NCBI RefSeq assembly: GCF_009363535.1
Contig: NZ_CP045369.1
Coordinates: 4,165,001-4,229,000 of the forward strand
Length of the DNA stretch: 64,000 nt
DNA from: Microbulbifer sp. THAF38
GTDB taxonomy: Bacteria > Pseudomonadota > Gammaproteobacteria > Pseudomonadales > Cellvibrionaceae
Direction: 5' to 3'
The notes under the pieces are model-generated. The model searched no databases and had not been told where the DNA came from. It saw nothing but the letters and a program-made list of their open reading frames with translations. The position numbers were made by a program, and so were the translations under genes. Shown here piece after piece: positions 33,732 through 40,711 of this stretch. How positions within the stretch are numbered: position 1 is the first letter of the stretch; every line of letters starts with the position of its first letter.

Positions 33732-33780
33732 GACTTTCAGATTTTTATTTATCTTGACTATAAATAATGACTTTCAGATT
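33732..33780. repeat. Two direct copies of a 12-base repeat
   Basis: GACTTTCAGATT occurs at 33732-33743 and 33769-33780, separated by 25 A+T-rich bases in the gap before the gene at 33077-33649. The right copy runs into the holin stop codon. It may be a small duplication or a regulator site. Confidence 0.5.
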
Positions 33781-34201
33781 AAGATGAAGTCGAACGTGCC
33801 ATATGATACCGAGCAGCGGCCTCACTGATTTTGTTTGGTGCAAAATAGAATGTTAAGATAACACCTACAGGTAAACCCATATTCGAAGCTGCATCAAATG
33901 CTACTTCAGCAGCTCTTGTAACACTTGAAATGTTTGGCTCAAATGCGGACCAAATACACAATATTAGAGCAACCGCACTCTCTAGAAGCCAAATAAAAGT
34001 TATTGCTAAGGCAAGTAAACGCCGTGTTAGATTTTGTCCTGCAGTCACTTGCTGCCATTTCAGCATCCATTCTAATATTTTCTCCTTGAAATTAGCCTTT
34101 TCTTCCTCAGTGTAAACTAAAGCATCTCCGGTTCTAATTACGGCTTCTACACTTTGCTCGATGACATCGCTGGTATCCCATAATCTTTTCCACAGGCTCA
34201 C
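33779..34201 (-). CDS. Holin-like protein (3TM/GTA-holin type)
   Basis: 140 residues. N-terminal amphipathic part (LWDTSDVIEQSVEAVIRTGDALVYTEEEKANFKEKILEWMLKWQQVTAGQNLTRRLLAL) followed by two long hydrophobic spans (AITFIWLLESAVALILCIWSAF and NMGLPVGVILTFYFAPNKI). The layout 'TEEEK...W......Q...N..R.....' plus two to three TM helices is that of the GTA_holin_3TM family. It would permeabilise the inner membrane so the endopeptidase can lyse the producer and release tailocins. It overlaps the next gene upstream by four bases. Confidence 0.7.
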   Translation of the reverse strand: MSLWKRLWDTSDVIEQSVEAVIRTGDALVYTEEEKANFKEKILEWMLKWQQVTAGQNLTRRLLALAITFIWLLESAVALILCIWSAFEPNISSVTRAAEVAFDAASNMGLPVGVILTFYFAPNKISEAAARYHMARSTSS

Positions 34202-34500
34202 GGTTTAAACCCTACTTTAATGCCCCACAAACCAACCTCATTCCCAAGATATTGATGTGCTGCTTCAACGGCTTTATCGTAAACCTCATTGAGAGTTAAG
34301 AATCCTGCATTAGCAGTTTCAATATATGGATACTCTTGTAGCCGCCTGTAGAACCCACTACCATTGCATCGCCAAACAGTCATTTTTTCACTATTCGTTG
34401 ATACAGCTATCATAAAGTTTTTTGCCGGCACAACTAATATGAGCACTTCCGAGGAACCAATTGATTCTAGGGTAAATTGATTTTCTTCAATTTTTTTCAT
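34198..34500 (-). CDS. Small protein in lysis block, unknown
   Basis: 100 residues, no signal peptide or TM. It reads as a compact alpha/beta domain: SEVLILVVPAKNFMIAVSTNSEKMTVWRCNGSGFYRRLQEYPYIETANAGFLTLNEVYDKAVEAAHQYLG. No family recognised. Coupled to both neighbours (4-base overlap downstream, 14-base overlap upstream), so it belongs to the holin operon. It could be a regulator of lysis timing; this is only positional. Confidence 0.5.
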   Translation of the reverse strand: MKKIEENQFTLESIGSSEVLILVVPAKNFMIAVSTNSEKMTVWRCNGSGFYRRLQEYPYIETANAGFLTLNEVYDKAVEAAHQYLGNEVGLWGIKVGFKP

Positions 34501-34783
34501 ATTTATGTACTGGATTCCGCATTAAAAAGTTCTTCACTTGATTTACGTCAGCCCCTACTTGATCAATACTATTCTGTAGATTTTCAAATCTACGGTCTGT
34601 TTTCTCTTCCAGGCGTCGATTGGCTTCATCTAGACGCGCAATATCATTTTTATGATTATGTTCTATGGCTTGCCATTTGCTCCAGAACATACCAAATGAG
34701 AAAACCGCCCCACATAGCATAATTACCAGACCAATAGCTACCGGTGTATCTCGATTGATTGTTCTAGGTTGCTCGCAGCTCAT
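34487..34783 (-). CDS. Small membrane coiled-coil protein (spanin- or antiholin-like)
   Basis: 98 residues from ATG 34783, chosen because GAGGA lies five bases upstream (a TTG at 34801 is possible but would overlap the terminator tail). One TM helix (VAIGLVIMLCGAVFSFGMFW, about residues 11-30) is followed by a charged coiled coil (HNHKNDIARLDEANRRLEEKTDRRFENLQNSIDQVGADVNQVKNFL). This topology suits an i-spanin or a small phage hemolysin-XhlA-like protein. First gene of the leftward lysis/tail operon. Confidence 0.55.
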   Translation of the reverse strand: MSCEQPRTINRDTPVAIGLVIMLCGAVFSFGMFWSKWQAIEHNHKNDIARLDEANRRLEEKTDRRFENLQNSIDQVGADVNQVKNFLMRNPVHKYEKN

Positions 34784-34799
34784 AAGTTCCTCGGGGCAC

Positions 34800-34827
34800 A
34801 AAAAAACCCCGGATTTCCCGAGGTTTT
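34800..34827 (-). terminator. Intrinsic terminator just upstream of the late operon
   Basis: On the leftward strand AAAACCUCGG pairs with CCGGGGUUUU (one G-U pair, 5-base loop), followed by further Us to a run of seven. It stands only 17 bases before the first lysis-block start (34783). Leftward transcripts started further right would stop here unless antiterminated; alternatively it ends the small ORF at 34856-35059. Confidence 0.75.
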
Positions 34828-35570
34828 AACATTTAGATTAAGCAGCTTCGAAAATTCAGTTGTACTTTATATTACTCATTAAGTCATAGAGAACTAAATA
34901 CTGCCAAGATACAGTAACTTTACCAAAGGAGTCCGTAATCGCAAAAAGCAAACCCCTTTTAATTAGGCAACCAAATATTTCTGCATACATATACTTCTTT
35001 AAGTGGCTAGGTTGTAATTTTAGGGAATTAAAGATGAAAGCACTCATAATTGTGTTCAACTGCCATCAAACTCACCATACCCACTATGCAACAATCATAT
35101 AGCAATAATCCGTAATCACTAAAAATAAGACCCTTTTAACTATAAGCAAATAATTGCTACAGCTTATAGGGGCTTAGAAAGGAAATTGCCTCACCATCCT
35201 AGATAGAATCGGGTGCTTTCAATACCTCAACCGACTATTGCTAGTTTCAATTTACCGACAATACAATAACTGTACTAAAAAAATCCGTAATTACAAACCC
35301 CGTGACCCTTTTTAATCTTGGTATACCTCTAACCCCATACTGCAAAAACGAGCCTTCCTTAAATCTCTTACTTCAAAGTTAAGCCTTAACTCTAACTTAT
35401 CCTTCAACAATTCTTGTCTTCAAGATTCAATTGATAACCTATTTGAAAAAATTTTCTTAACTAAATTGGGGGTTCAAGGAATCAAATAGGAAGAGATACT
35501 TTATTTAAAATTGGGACGAGGCAAATGGAATTCCTAAGTTCTATTTAACCCCGTGTGACTTAAAACAACT
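34828..35570. repeat. Gene-poor stretch with three degenerate ~175-base repeats
   Basis: About 740 A+T-rich bases ahead of the late operon. The phrase tccgtaatc/t recurs at 34932, 35109 and 35283 (spacing 177 and 174 bases), each followed 15-25 bases later by a CCCTTTT-type run and, in the first and third copies, preceded by a similar caa-atacag/aa-taact stretch. On the leftward strand each copy translates to KR-x4-(A/V)ITD (KRGLLFAITD, KRVLFLVITD, KRVTGFVITD). A 67-codon ORF covers copy one only (34856-35059); the others have stops. The tailocin late promoter may lie here but I could not identify it. Confidence 0.5.
34856..35059 (-). CDS. Possible small ORF within the degenerate repeats
   Basis: 67 codons from a TTG, or 63 from the ATG at 35047, with no good ribosome site. 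The product (LKLQPSHLKKYMYAEIFGCLIKRGLL, FAITDSFGKVTVSWQYLVLYDL) has no recognised family. Support is limited: related phrases KR...ITD appear in frame in the two neighbouring decayed repeats, and an intrinsic terminator starts 29 bases after its stop. It may be a former small gene now reduced to one near-intact copy. Confidence 0.25.
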   Translation of the reverse strand: MNTIMSAFIFNSLKLQPSHLKKYMYAEIFGCLIKRGLLFAITDSFGKVTVSWQYLVLYDLMSNIKYN

Positions 35571-35858
35571 CTATATGCTGGTTTTTCCCTTTACTGTACA
35601 CACTTTGCAGTCTCTACAGAGATCAACACGTGCCGACGCAATACAGTGCAAAGAACCTCCTACGCTGGCTTTTACCTCACCGGTATCCTCTGCCAGCTCT
35701 TCAAGAAGCTGCTGCTGAATAAGGAGTGCTTGCCCCATTGTAGCGCCTTTCGCAAGTGCAATCTTGGCTGTTACTCGAGCGGCTACACGGGCAGCCCTAT
35801 CTCCTGAATCCTGTGTTCCTTTTTTCACATTGGTTTGGATAATTTTTCTAGCTTCCAT
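35571..35858 (-). CDS. Small helical protein with Cys cluster, unknown
   Basis: 95 residues from ATG 35858, supported by GAGG six bases upstream (a GTG four codons earlier would overlap it). The first 65 residues are Ala/Lys/Glu-rich helix (DRAARVAARVTAKIALAKGATMGQALLIQQQLLEELAEDTG). The end carries LHCIASARVDLCRDCKVCTVKG, a CxxCxxC cluster that may bind metal. No family recognised. Divergent from the HTH pair to the right, so possibly regulated by it. Confidence 0.5.
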   Translation of the reverse strand: MEARKIIQTNVKKGTQDSGDRAARVAARVTAKIALAKGATMGQALLIQQQLLEELAEDTGEVKASVGGSLHCIASARVDLCRDCKVCTVKGKTSI

Positions 35859-36038
35859 GACAAGCCTCACATCTTGTTGTCGTCATACCCCAAAAGCGAG
35901 AACAATATACCCCCTCAACTCTATTGTAAGAATCCCGTATGGGTCAGAGCTGGACCGCTTTACTAAAATAAATGTTGTATAGATACGATTTTGTGAGGTT
36001 GCACTATTTTATGGGCGCTTGTATTGATAGTTGGTTCT

Positions 36039-36398
36039 ATGAGTAACATACCTACAAACTGGCTTGAGCTGAGTCCAGGTATGCGCCTAGTTCAGCGACG
36101 TAGGACGCTTGGCTTCAGCCTGGTAAAAATGTCGGCGATCACCGGAATCAGTGCTGAACGCTTACAGCGTTTAGAGACAGGTGGCGGGCGCCTCGCTCCA
36201 GCTGAACTTTTACCTCTGCTGGGAGGCTACAATTTAAGCCCTAATAGCTGGTTAGTAGGTACTGAGAGAGTCCCTCTGCTAGGCATCGTAGCCAGCCCTC
36301 AATTCCAACAACGCCTTGCTTTATTGGATGAGGAAGAAGTGGCGGCTTTAGAAAAGTTTGTGCTCAATATCACTGCAGGACGCAATGCCAAGCCGTGA
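36039..36398 (+). CDS. Xre-type HTH regulator A
   Basis: 119 residues from ATG 36039 (36024 possible). Residues 10-60 form an Xre helix-turn-helix: LSPGMRLVQRRRTLGFSLVKMSAITGISAERLQRLETGGGRLAPAELLPLLGGYNLSPNSWLVG. The C-terminal helix LDEEEVAALEKFVLNI may dimerise. Its last 14 bases overlap the following HTH gene, so the two are made together. Probably a local repressor or activator of the tailocin genes. Confidence 0.65.
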   Translation: MSNIPTNWLELSPGMRLVQRRRTLGFSLVKMSAITGISAERLQRLETGGGRLAPAELLPLLGGYNLSPNSWLVGTERVPLLGIVASPQFQQRLALLDEEEVAALEKFVLNITAGRNAKP

Positions 36399-36840
36399 AC
36401 CAACCAGGGAAGAGTGCAATTATATGGAGATGTTAGCATCGATTGTGAAGTCTCTTCGCCTAGATGCCGGAAGGGGTACCACTGCTACTGCCCGTGCCTT
36501 GGGGATGAGCTTGTCTAGTTATAAACGACTAGAACGCTGTGAGTATCTAGCCAACGGCGCAGATCTTCAAAAGTTGGGACGCCTGTATGGGCTTGATGCC
36601 AATCTATTGGTCTACGGAGTCAGCTTGGTAGGTGAGCCCTTATCTGGTGAGGAGAAATTGGCACGCACTTGGCAGCGTATACTTTATCGCCTTCGTGCAT
36701 TGGATTTACAGACTCAGGGAGCAGTTGGAGAGTTAGTGGCGGACCTGTATCGACTCCACAGAAAGCGCGGTGGCGTTCCTGCTGAAATAGCTTTAGCGAA
36801 AGACCAACGACATTTGCAGGAATTATTAAAGTCACAGTAA
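36385..36840 (+). CDS. Xre-like HTH regulator B
   Basis: 151 residues from ATG 36385, chosen for CAGGA four bases before; it overlaps gene A by 14 bases. HTH-like part: IVKSLRLDAGRGTTATARALGMSLSSYKRLERCEYLANGADLQKLGRLYGLDANLLVYG. Long C-terminal helices (LARTWQRILYRLRALDLQTQGAVGELVADLYRLHRKRGG). Similar in plan, but not closely in sequence, to regulator A. It converges on the CI-like paralogue pair. Confidence 0.6.
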   Translation: MPSREPTREECNYMEMLASIVKSLRLDAGRGTTATARALGMSLSSYKRLERCEYLANGADLQKLGRLYGLDANLLVYGVSLVGEPLSGEEKLARTWQRILYRLRALDLQTQGAVGELVADLYRLHRKRGGVPAEIALAKDQRHLQELLKSQ

Positions 36841-36861
36841 AGACCTGGCTGGCATACTGTC

Positions 36862-37413
36862 TTAATAAGACCTACTACTTCGGCGATGTATCTCAATCAG
36901 TACCCGTACTGCAGCTCGTGCTACGAGCTCTTTGCTGATTTTTCCCTTATTCTTTTTGGCATCTGCATAAAGTTCACTATAGGAACGTGTAAGGATTTCA
37001 TCATCTAGATCGATATCTATATCACCGCTCAATGTATCATCCAGATAGCAAATAACCTCATTAACACACTGACCTGCCAGCACAAAATCTTTTACCGTTT
37101 TTGGGGGAGGGGCATCAGCGGCCGGTGTATTACGATCGATAGCATAAGCCCACCACATAGCATCAGAGCCCAAGGCTTCGGCAATTTTGTCCATTTCTCT
37201 GAGATCGCGGGGAAGAATGTTTTGACTAAGCCAGCGAGTAGTATTGGCTTTACTTACTCCGAACCTACGTGAAAACTCCGCGCTGCGGCCGGCCCCTTCA
37301 GGAGGAAAACCGGCTTCATCTAATAAATAGTTCAAACGCTCACTACAGCCCTCTGTGGCCCCTAAGTCTGAATCCATCATCTCTTTCCCTACCGATTGTT
37401 TATCCGTGTGCAA
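36862..37413 (-). CDS. CI-like HTH regulator, paralogue 2 of 3
   Basis: 183 residues. Domain: GCSERLNYLLDEAGFPPEGAGRSAEFSRRFGVSKANTTRWLSQNILPRDLREMDKIAEALGSDAMWWA, matching the other two paralogues. A Pro-rich linker (TPAADAPPPKT) precedes the shared C-terminal region (DFVLAGQCVNEVICYLDD...ISKELVARAAVRVLIEI). No S24 protease domain. It follows paralogue 3 by 20 bases on the same strand, presumably one transcript from the divergent region at 37929-38243. Confidence 0.68.
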   Translation of the reverse strand: MHTDKQSVGKEMMDSDLGATEGCSERLNYLLDEAGFPPEGAGRSAEFSRRFGVSKANTTRWLSQNILPRDLREMDKIAEALGSDAMWWAYAIDRNTPAADAPPPKTVKDFVLAGQCVNEVICYLDDTLSGDIDIDLDDEILTRSYSELYADAKKNKGKISKELVARAAVRVLIEIHRRSSRSY

Positions 37414-37433
37414 GCTTTATGCTTATCAACGCT

Positions 37434-37928
37434 TTAATTGCGACTTTCATTGCTTCTATGTTCCGCCAGCATTTTAACTGCGATAAGCGATATCCGCTCG
37501 GGGTCAATATTATCGCTATTACTGCGTGTATGCTTATAAAGCTCAATAAAACCCTTACTCAAACTTTCACTTTCGAGATCCAACGGCCTATCCATCAGAT
37601 CACTTAAACACTTCAAGAGCTCATTGGCACACCGGCCAAACAGTGATATATCTACAGCTTCTGAACCCCTTGAATCTTCATCGCCCTTACCAATTGCCCA
37701 CCAGAACGGGTCTACACCCAGCGCGTCCGCAATCCTTTTTAACTCTGACATATCACGAGGAACCTTGTCATCGTTGAGCCATCGAGTTGCATTAGCTGTA
37801 TTTATTCCAAACTCTCTTGAGAACGCAGCTATGCGGCCCTTACCTTCAGGTACGAAACCTTTTGCATCCAAAAGTCGATGTAGTCGTTCGCTACATCCAG
37901 CAGTACTTACTGACACTTTATTGCTCAA
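37434..37928 (-). CDS. CI-like HTH regulator, paralogue 3 of 3
   Basis: 164 residues. GCSERLHRLLDAKGFVPEGKGRIAAFSREFGINTANATRWLNDDKVPRDMSELKRIADALGVDPFWWAIG is the shared HTH. The C-terminal part (ISLFGRCANELLKCLSDLMDRPLDLESESLSKGFIELYKHTRSNSDNIDPERISLIAVKMLAEH) lines up with paralogue 2. It is first of the leftward pair; a TCACTTGTGA palindrome lies 27 bases before its start, suggesting autoregulation. Confidence 0.68.
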   Translation of the reverse strand: MSNKVSVSTAGCSERLHRLLDAKGFVPEGKGRIAAFSREFGINTANATRWLNDDKVPRDMSELKRIADALGVDPFWWAIGKGDEDSRGSEAVDISLFGRCANELLKCLSDLMDRPLDLESESLSKGFIELYKHTRSNSDNIDPERISLIAVKMLAEHRSNESRN

Positions 37929-38243
37929 GTCGGCTTCTTCCTAAAAAATAAGTATCACTTGTGAACCCTTTATTTAACTCATTTCAGTAACAAAACTATT
38001 CAATTCACAGGCTAATGGGCGCCTTTATCCTTATGCAGACTGCAAAATGATCATACCACAAGTCGAGAAAAGCGATAGGATAGTAGTTTTATTGCATAGC
38101 TACTGTAAAAACACAGAAAGGTGGAACAAATCAACAGGGCATGAATAGAAAACACCAAAGTGTCAGATTAGGCAGCTTGCAAAATGTACCGCTTGTGAAG
38201 TAATGTCATTATATATCACAAGCAGTACCCAAAAGGAGGGGCC
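37929..38243. promoter_or_regulatory. Divergent control region with two related operator candidates
   Basis: 315 bases. At 38186-38198 and 38216-38228 lie 13-base inverted arms (GTACCGCTTGTGA / TCACAAGCAGTAC, one mismatch) 17 bases apart, ending just before the AAGGAGG of the rightward gene. A shorter palindrome TCACTTGTGA at 37955-37964 shares the TTGTGA half-site and sits just ahead of paralogue 3. A single regulator could thus bind at both ends and control both directions. The 13-base arms could also form an RNA hairpin next to the ribosome site. Confidence 0.6.
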
Positions 38244-39044
38244 GTGAGTCTAGAACTTATGGAAAGAGTCTGGAAACTCAAAGAACTGAATAGCACCGAA
38301 AAATATGTTCTGCTCGCTTATGTAAGCTATGCCGATGAAATTGGCCGAGCTTGGCCTAGCAAGGAAACTATCGCTCGCTGTACTTCCCTGTCAAAAACTA
38401 CAATAAAGCGCACTGTGAATCGACTATGTACCAAAGGACATCTTGTCGAAATGCCCTTACAGGCTGGGTATGGTGCCGACAGTAAATTACGTAAAGTACG
38501 AGCTTATTTAATACAACCCGAGGGGCTAAATCCCACAAAGAACTTGGGGCAACATGGTCCTCTAAGCACTGATACTGAGGAGTCAGTATGCCAGGTTCAT
38601 AATGTACCCGGTATATTGAGTGCCCCTACTGGGGTCAATCAACAAGCAGATCCTCTAAAAAGGAGGTCAAGTAGGTTTACTGAGCCCCCCAATAATATAA
38701 TTAAGAATAAGTCTTTTAATAATCATAGAGGAATAATTCTCGATAACCTGCCCGATTCAATTGACCCAGAAATTGCGCGGGAAATAATTGACTACCGGGA
38801 AAAACAAAAAAAGCCACTAACTCAAGGTGCCTTTAATCGGCTAATAAAAACCGCCATGAAAGCCCCTGAAGTAGTAGGCATAACTGCCAATGCTGCTTTA
38901 CAAAAAATTCCTGACCGAGGATGGCAGGGTCTAGAATTAGAATGGCTCAAACCTACCCAGAGTAAAGCATCACCTCACGTAAAAAAAAGTAACCGCCGTT
39001 CACGCGATATATCGATCTCAGAAATGCTCAATGATCAGTGGTAA
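38244..39044 (+). CDS. Winged-HTH (HTH_36-like) protein, replication-O-like
   Basis: 266 residues from GTG 38244 with AAGGAGG four bases upstream. Residues 1-95 are a winged helix of the HTH_36 kind: MERVWKLKELNSTEKYVLLAYVSYADEIGRAWPSKETIARCTSLSKTTIKRTVNRLCTKGHLVEMP. A low-complexity linker follows, then a C-terminal helical domain (LDNLPDSIDPEIAREIIDYREKQKKPLTQGAFNRLIKTAMKAPEVVGITANAALQKIPDRGWQGLELEWLKP). That design is found in phage replication-initiation (O-like) proteins. With no other replication genes in the island it may be a relic or a repurposed regulator. Confidence 0.6.
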   Translation: MSLELMERVWKLKELNSTEKYVLLAYVSYADEIGRAWPSKETIARCTSLSKTTIKRTVNRLCTKGHLVEMPLQAGYGADSKLRKVRAYLIQPEGLNPTKNLGQHGPLSTDTEESVCQVHNVPGILSAPTGVNQQADPLKRRSSRFTEPPNNIIKNKSFNNHRGIILDNLPDSIDPEIAREIIDYREKQKKPLTQGAFNRLIKTAMKAPEVVGITANAALQKIPDRGWQGLELEWLKPTQSKASPHVKKSNRRSRDISISEMLNDQW

Positions 39045-39107
39045 CTGACGTTGTGGTAGAGAAAACTCTTACTGATAAGCATCAATCAAAATTCATTAGT
39101 GTACTCA

Positions 39108-39614
39108 ATGATTAATTTTACTACCCCTGCCAGCCGAAATTACTTCTCCCAAGAAGAATTACAGTGCAGATGTAAAAACTGTACTGCCGAACGCCGATCA
39201 GGAAATGTTAGCAATGGCGACGCCAAATATATGATTAGTGATTTCATTCAACATCTAAACCGGGTTCGAGAGAATGTGTACTGTCGACCTATGCCGATTT
39301 CTAGTGGTTATCGTTGCAGCCGTCACCCCATCGAGGCACGTAAGCGAAAACAAGCCAAGCTAGACTCTAAACCGTATCATCCAGGTGATCATCCCAGTGG
39401 TGTAGGTGTGGATGTAAGTGTTTATGGCGCTAACGCTCACGATTTAATTGAATCCTTGCATATTTACAATTGGTGGCACACCCAGAGGGGGATGGCTCGT
39501 CCATTTACCGCCATATGCCCTAATCAGCGCGGACCATACTCCAAGCGCTTTATTCATGTAGGTGGTAATACCGACTCCCCAGGACGTCCAAGGCCTTGGC
39601 TATGGACCTATTAA
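39108..39614 (+). CDS. Peptidase M15-type endolysin (peptidoglycan L,D/D,D-peptidase)
   Basis: 168 residues from ATG 39108 (a GTG three codons earlier is possible; neither has a good ribosome site). Zn-peptidase of the M15_3 type: PMPISSGYRCSRHPIEARKRK, the metal-binding H-x6-D (HPSGVGVDVSVYG) and the distal His in KRFIHVGG. N-terminal YFSQEELQCRCKNC with paired Cys is typical of such phage/prophage peptidases. It would cut cross-links in the cell wall for lysis. It lies some 5 kb from the holin and on the opposite strand. Confidence 0.78.
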   Translation: MINFTTPASRNYFSQEELQCRCKNCTAERRSGNVSNGDAKYMISDFIQHLNRVRENVYCRPMPISSGYRCSRHPIEARKRKQAKLDSKPYHPGDHPSGVGVDVSVYGANAHDLIESLHIYNWWHTQRGMARPFTAICPNQRGPYSKRFIHVGGNTDSPGRPRPWLWTY

Positions 39615-39752
39615 TATTAAGGGTATTGATATTTGGTCGCTAGGTTTCATCTTGTATTCTTATCAATCTTATTAGTTCATAAAGGTCTAATTTTGTCTGG
39701 ACTACATAAGCCTATTAATAACATTCTAATACTCAGTAGAGACATTACAAAA

Positions 39753-40001
39753 ATGAATAGATTTGCGGTTTTCAGTGGAAGTTATAACCTGCAGATAGGA
39801 GGAGTAGCTGACTTTAAGGAGTCATACCCTACTAAAGCAGATGCAAAGAAAAAAGCAGAGGAAATTGCTAGAGATAATTTTTTTGTCAGCTGGATTCAAA
39901 TTTTTGACAAAGTCACTGACGAGTTTTCCACCTACAGTGTGGTTGATAGAAAATTAAAAAAAAGAAATCATAGTTGCAATACTTCCAACTTTAGAACATA
40001 G
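39753..40001 (+). CDS. Small protein, unknown
   Basis: 82 residues from ATG 39753; the longer frame from 39633 adds an unlikely hydrophobic leader. Sequence NRFAVFSGSYNLQIGGVADFKESYPTKADAKKKAEEIARDNFFVSWIQIFDKVTDEFSTYSVVDRK looks like a small SPOR/DUF-type alpha-beta domain. No function can be given. Last apparently intact gene before the mobile-element remnant. Confidence 0.4.
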   Translation: MNRFAVFSGSYNLQIGGVADFKESYPTKADAKKKAEEIARDNFFVSWIQIFDKVTDEFSTYSVVDRKLKKRNHSCNTSNFRT

Positions 40002-40033
40002 AAAATCTATTAGAGGCTGTTTAACAACAGTCT

Positions 40034-40426
40034 TTGCTTAACTGGGAGGAGGCTTTTCTGATGGCAGCTTTGCACCAGCAAAAAAGGGGCTTCGAAATCA
40101 GGAAAACCAAGTGGGGCAAGGGTTCAAAGTGGATGGCAGTGGTCGATGGAGAAGGTTTTCCAGTGGGAGGCACCATTACTTCGGCCTCAACAGCAGAAGT
40201 AAAGTTATTACCCCCATTACTTGATGTTACGTATAAAAATACAAAGATTCATCGCTTAGTTTATGATAAAGCGGCGGACTCTGATCCTCTTCGAGATAGT
40301 CTGTTGAGCCATGGAATCGACCTTGTCTGTCCACACAGGAAAAATAGGAAAAAAGCCTCAAAGCAGGATGGTAGAAAGCTCAGAAGGTATGCTCGCCTTT
40401 GGAAAGTTGAGCGGACTTTTGCGTAG
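40034..40426 (+). pseudogene. IS5-family transposase fragment
   Basis: About 130 codons of an IS5-type DDE transposase: RKTKWGKGSKWMAVVDGEGFPVGGTITSASTAEVKLL, the second-Asp region VYDKAADSDPLRDSLLSHGIDLVCPHRKNRKK, and QDGRKLRRYARLWKVERTFA, where the DDE Glu is in the WKVERTFA motif. The N-terminal third and everything after RTFA are gone, so it is inactive. A short inverted stretch (CTGTTAACAACAG at 40018-40030) just before may belong to the element end. It marks the right edge of the island. Confidence 0.75.
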
Positions 40427-40510
40427 CTCGGAAATTACCGCCGTTTGATTGTTAGATGGGAGCTATATTTGTTCACTTATCGTATTTTTTCTATATTGCA
40501 TGCATGTTAA

Positions 40511-40711
40511 TTACGTTAAAGAAGTTATGAAATAGCTTCTAGCCATACGCTCACACCATCGAAACATAAAGGGCAATGGAAAATTGGCTAGAACAATCCC
40601 CAGTAAAACCTCAAGAAGCCCAATATTCCAGCCTAAATGAAAAGCCAAATAAGTAAAGATCAGCAGGTTAAGGGTAATACAGAACCATAAAACATAGCGA
40701 AAATAGGACAT
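40511..40711 (-). pseudogene. Truncated second copy of the 8691-9163 membrane protein
   Basis: From ATG 40711, MSYFRYVLWFCITLNLLIFTYLAFHLGWNIGLLEVLLG and ANFPLPFMFRWCERMA match the left copy, including the frame that is broken there. After RWCERMA the similarity stops abruptly at 40539 and nine unrelated codons follow. The cut lies about 110 bases from the transposase remnant, so the truncation is probably linked to that element or to the island boundary. Confidence 0.7.

Noticed and set aside
39633..39752. N-terminal extension of the small ORF ending at 40001
   Set aside because: The added stretch reads like translated non-coding DNA; the ATG at 39753 begins the compact domain.
9530..40538. 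Complete P2-like prophage
   Set aside because: No capsid, portal, terminase, integrase or attachment site could be found; a tailocin fits better.
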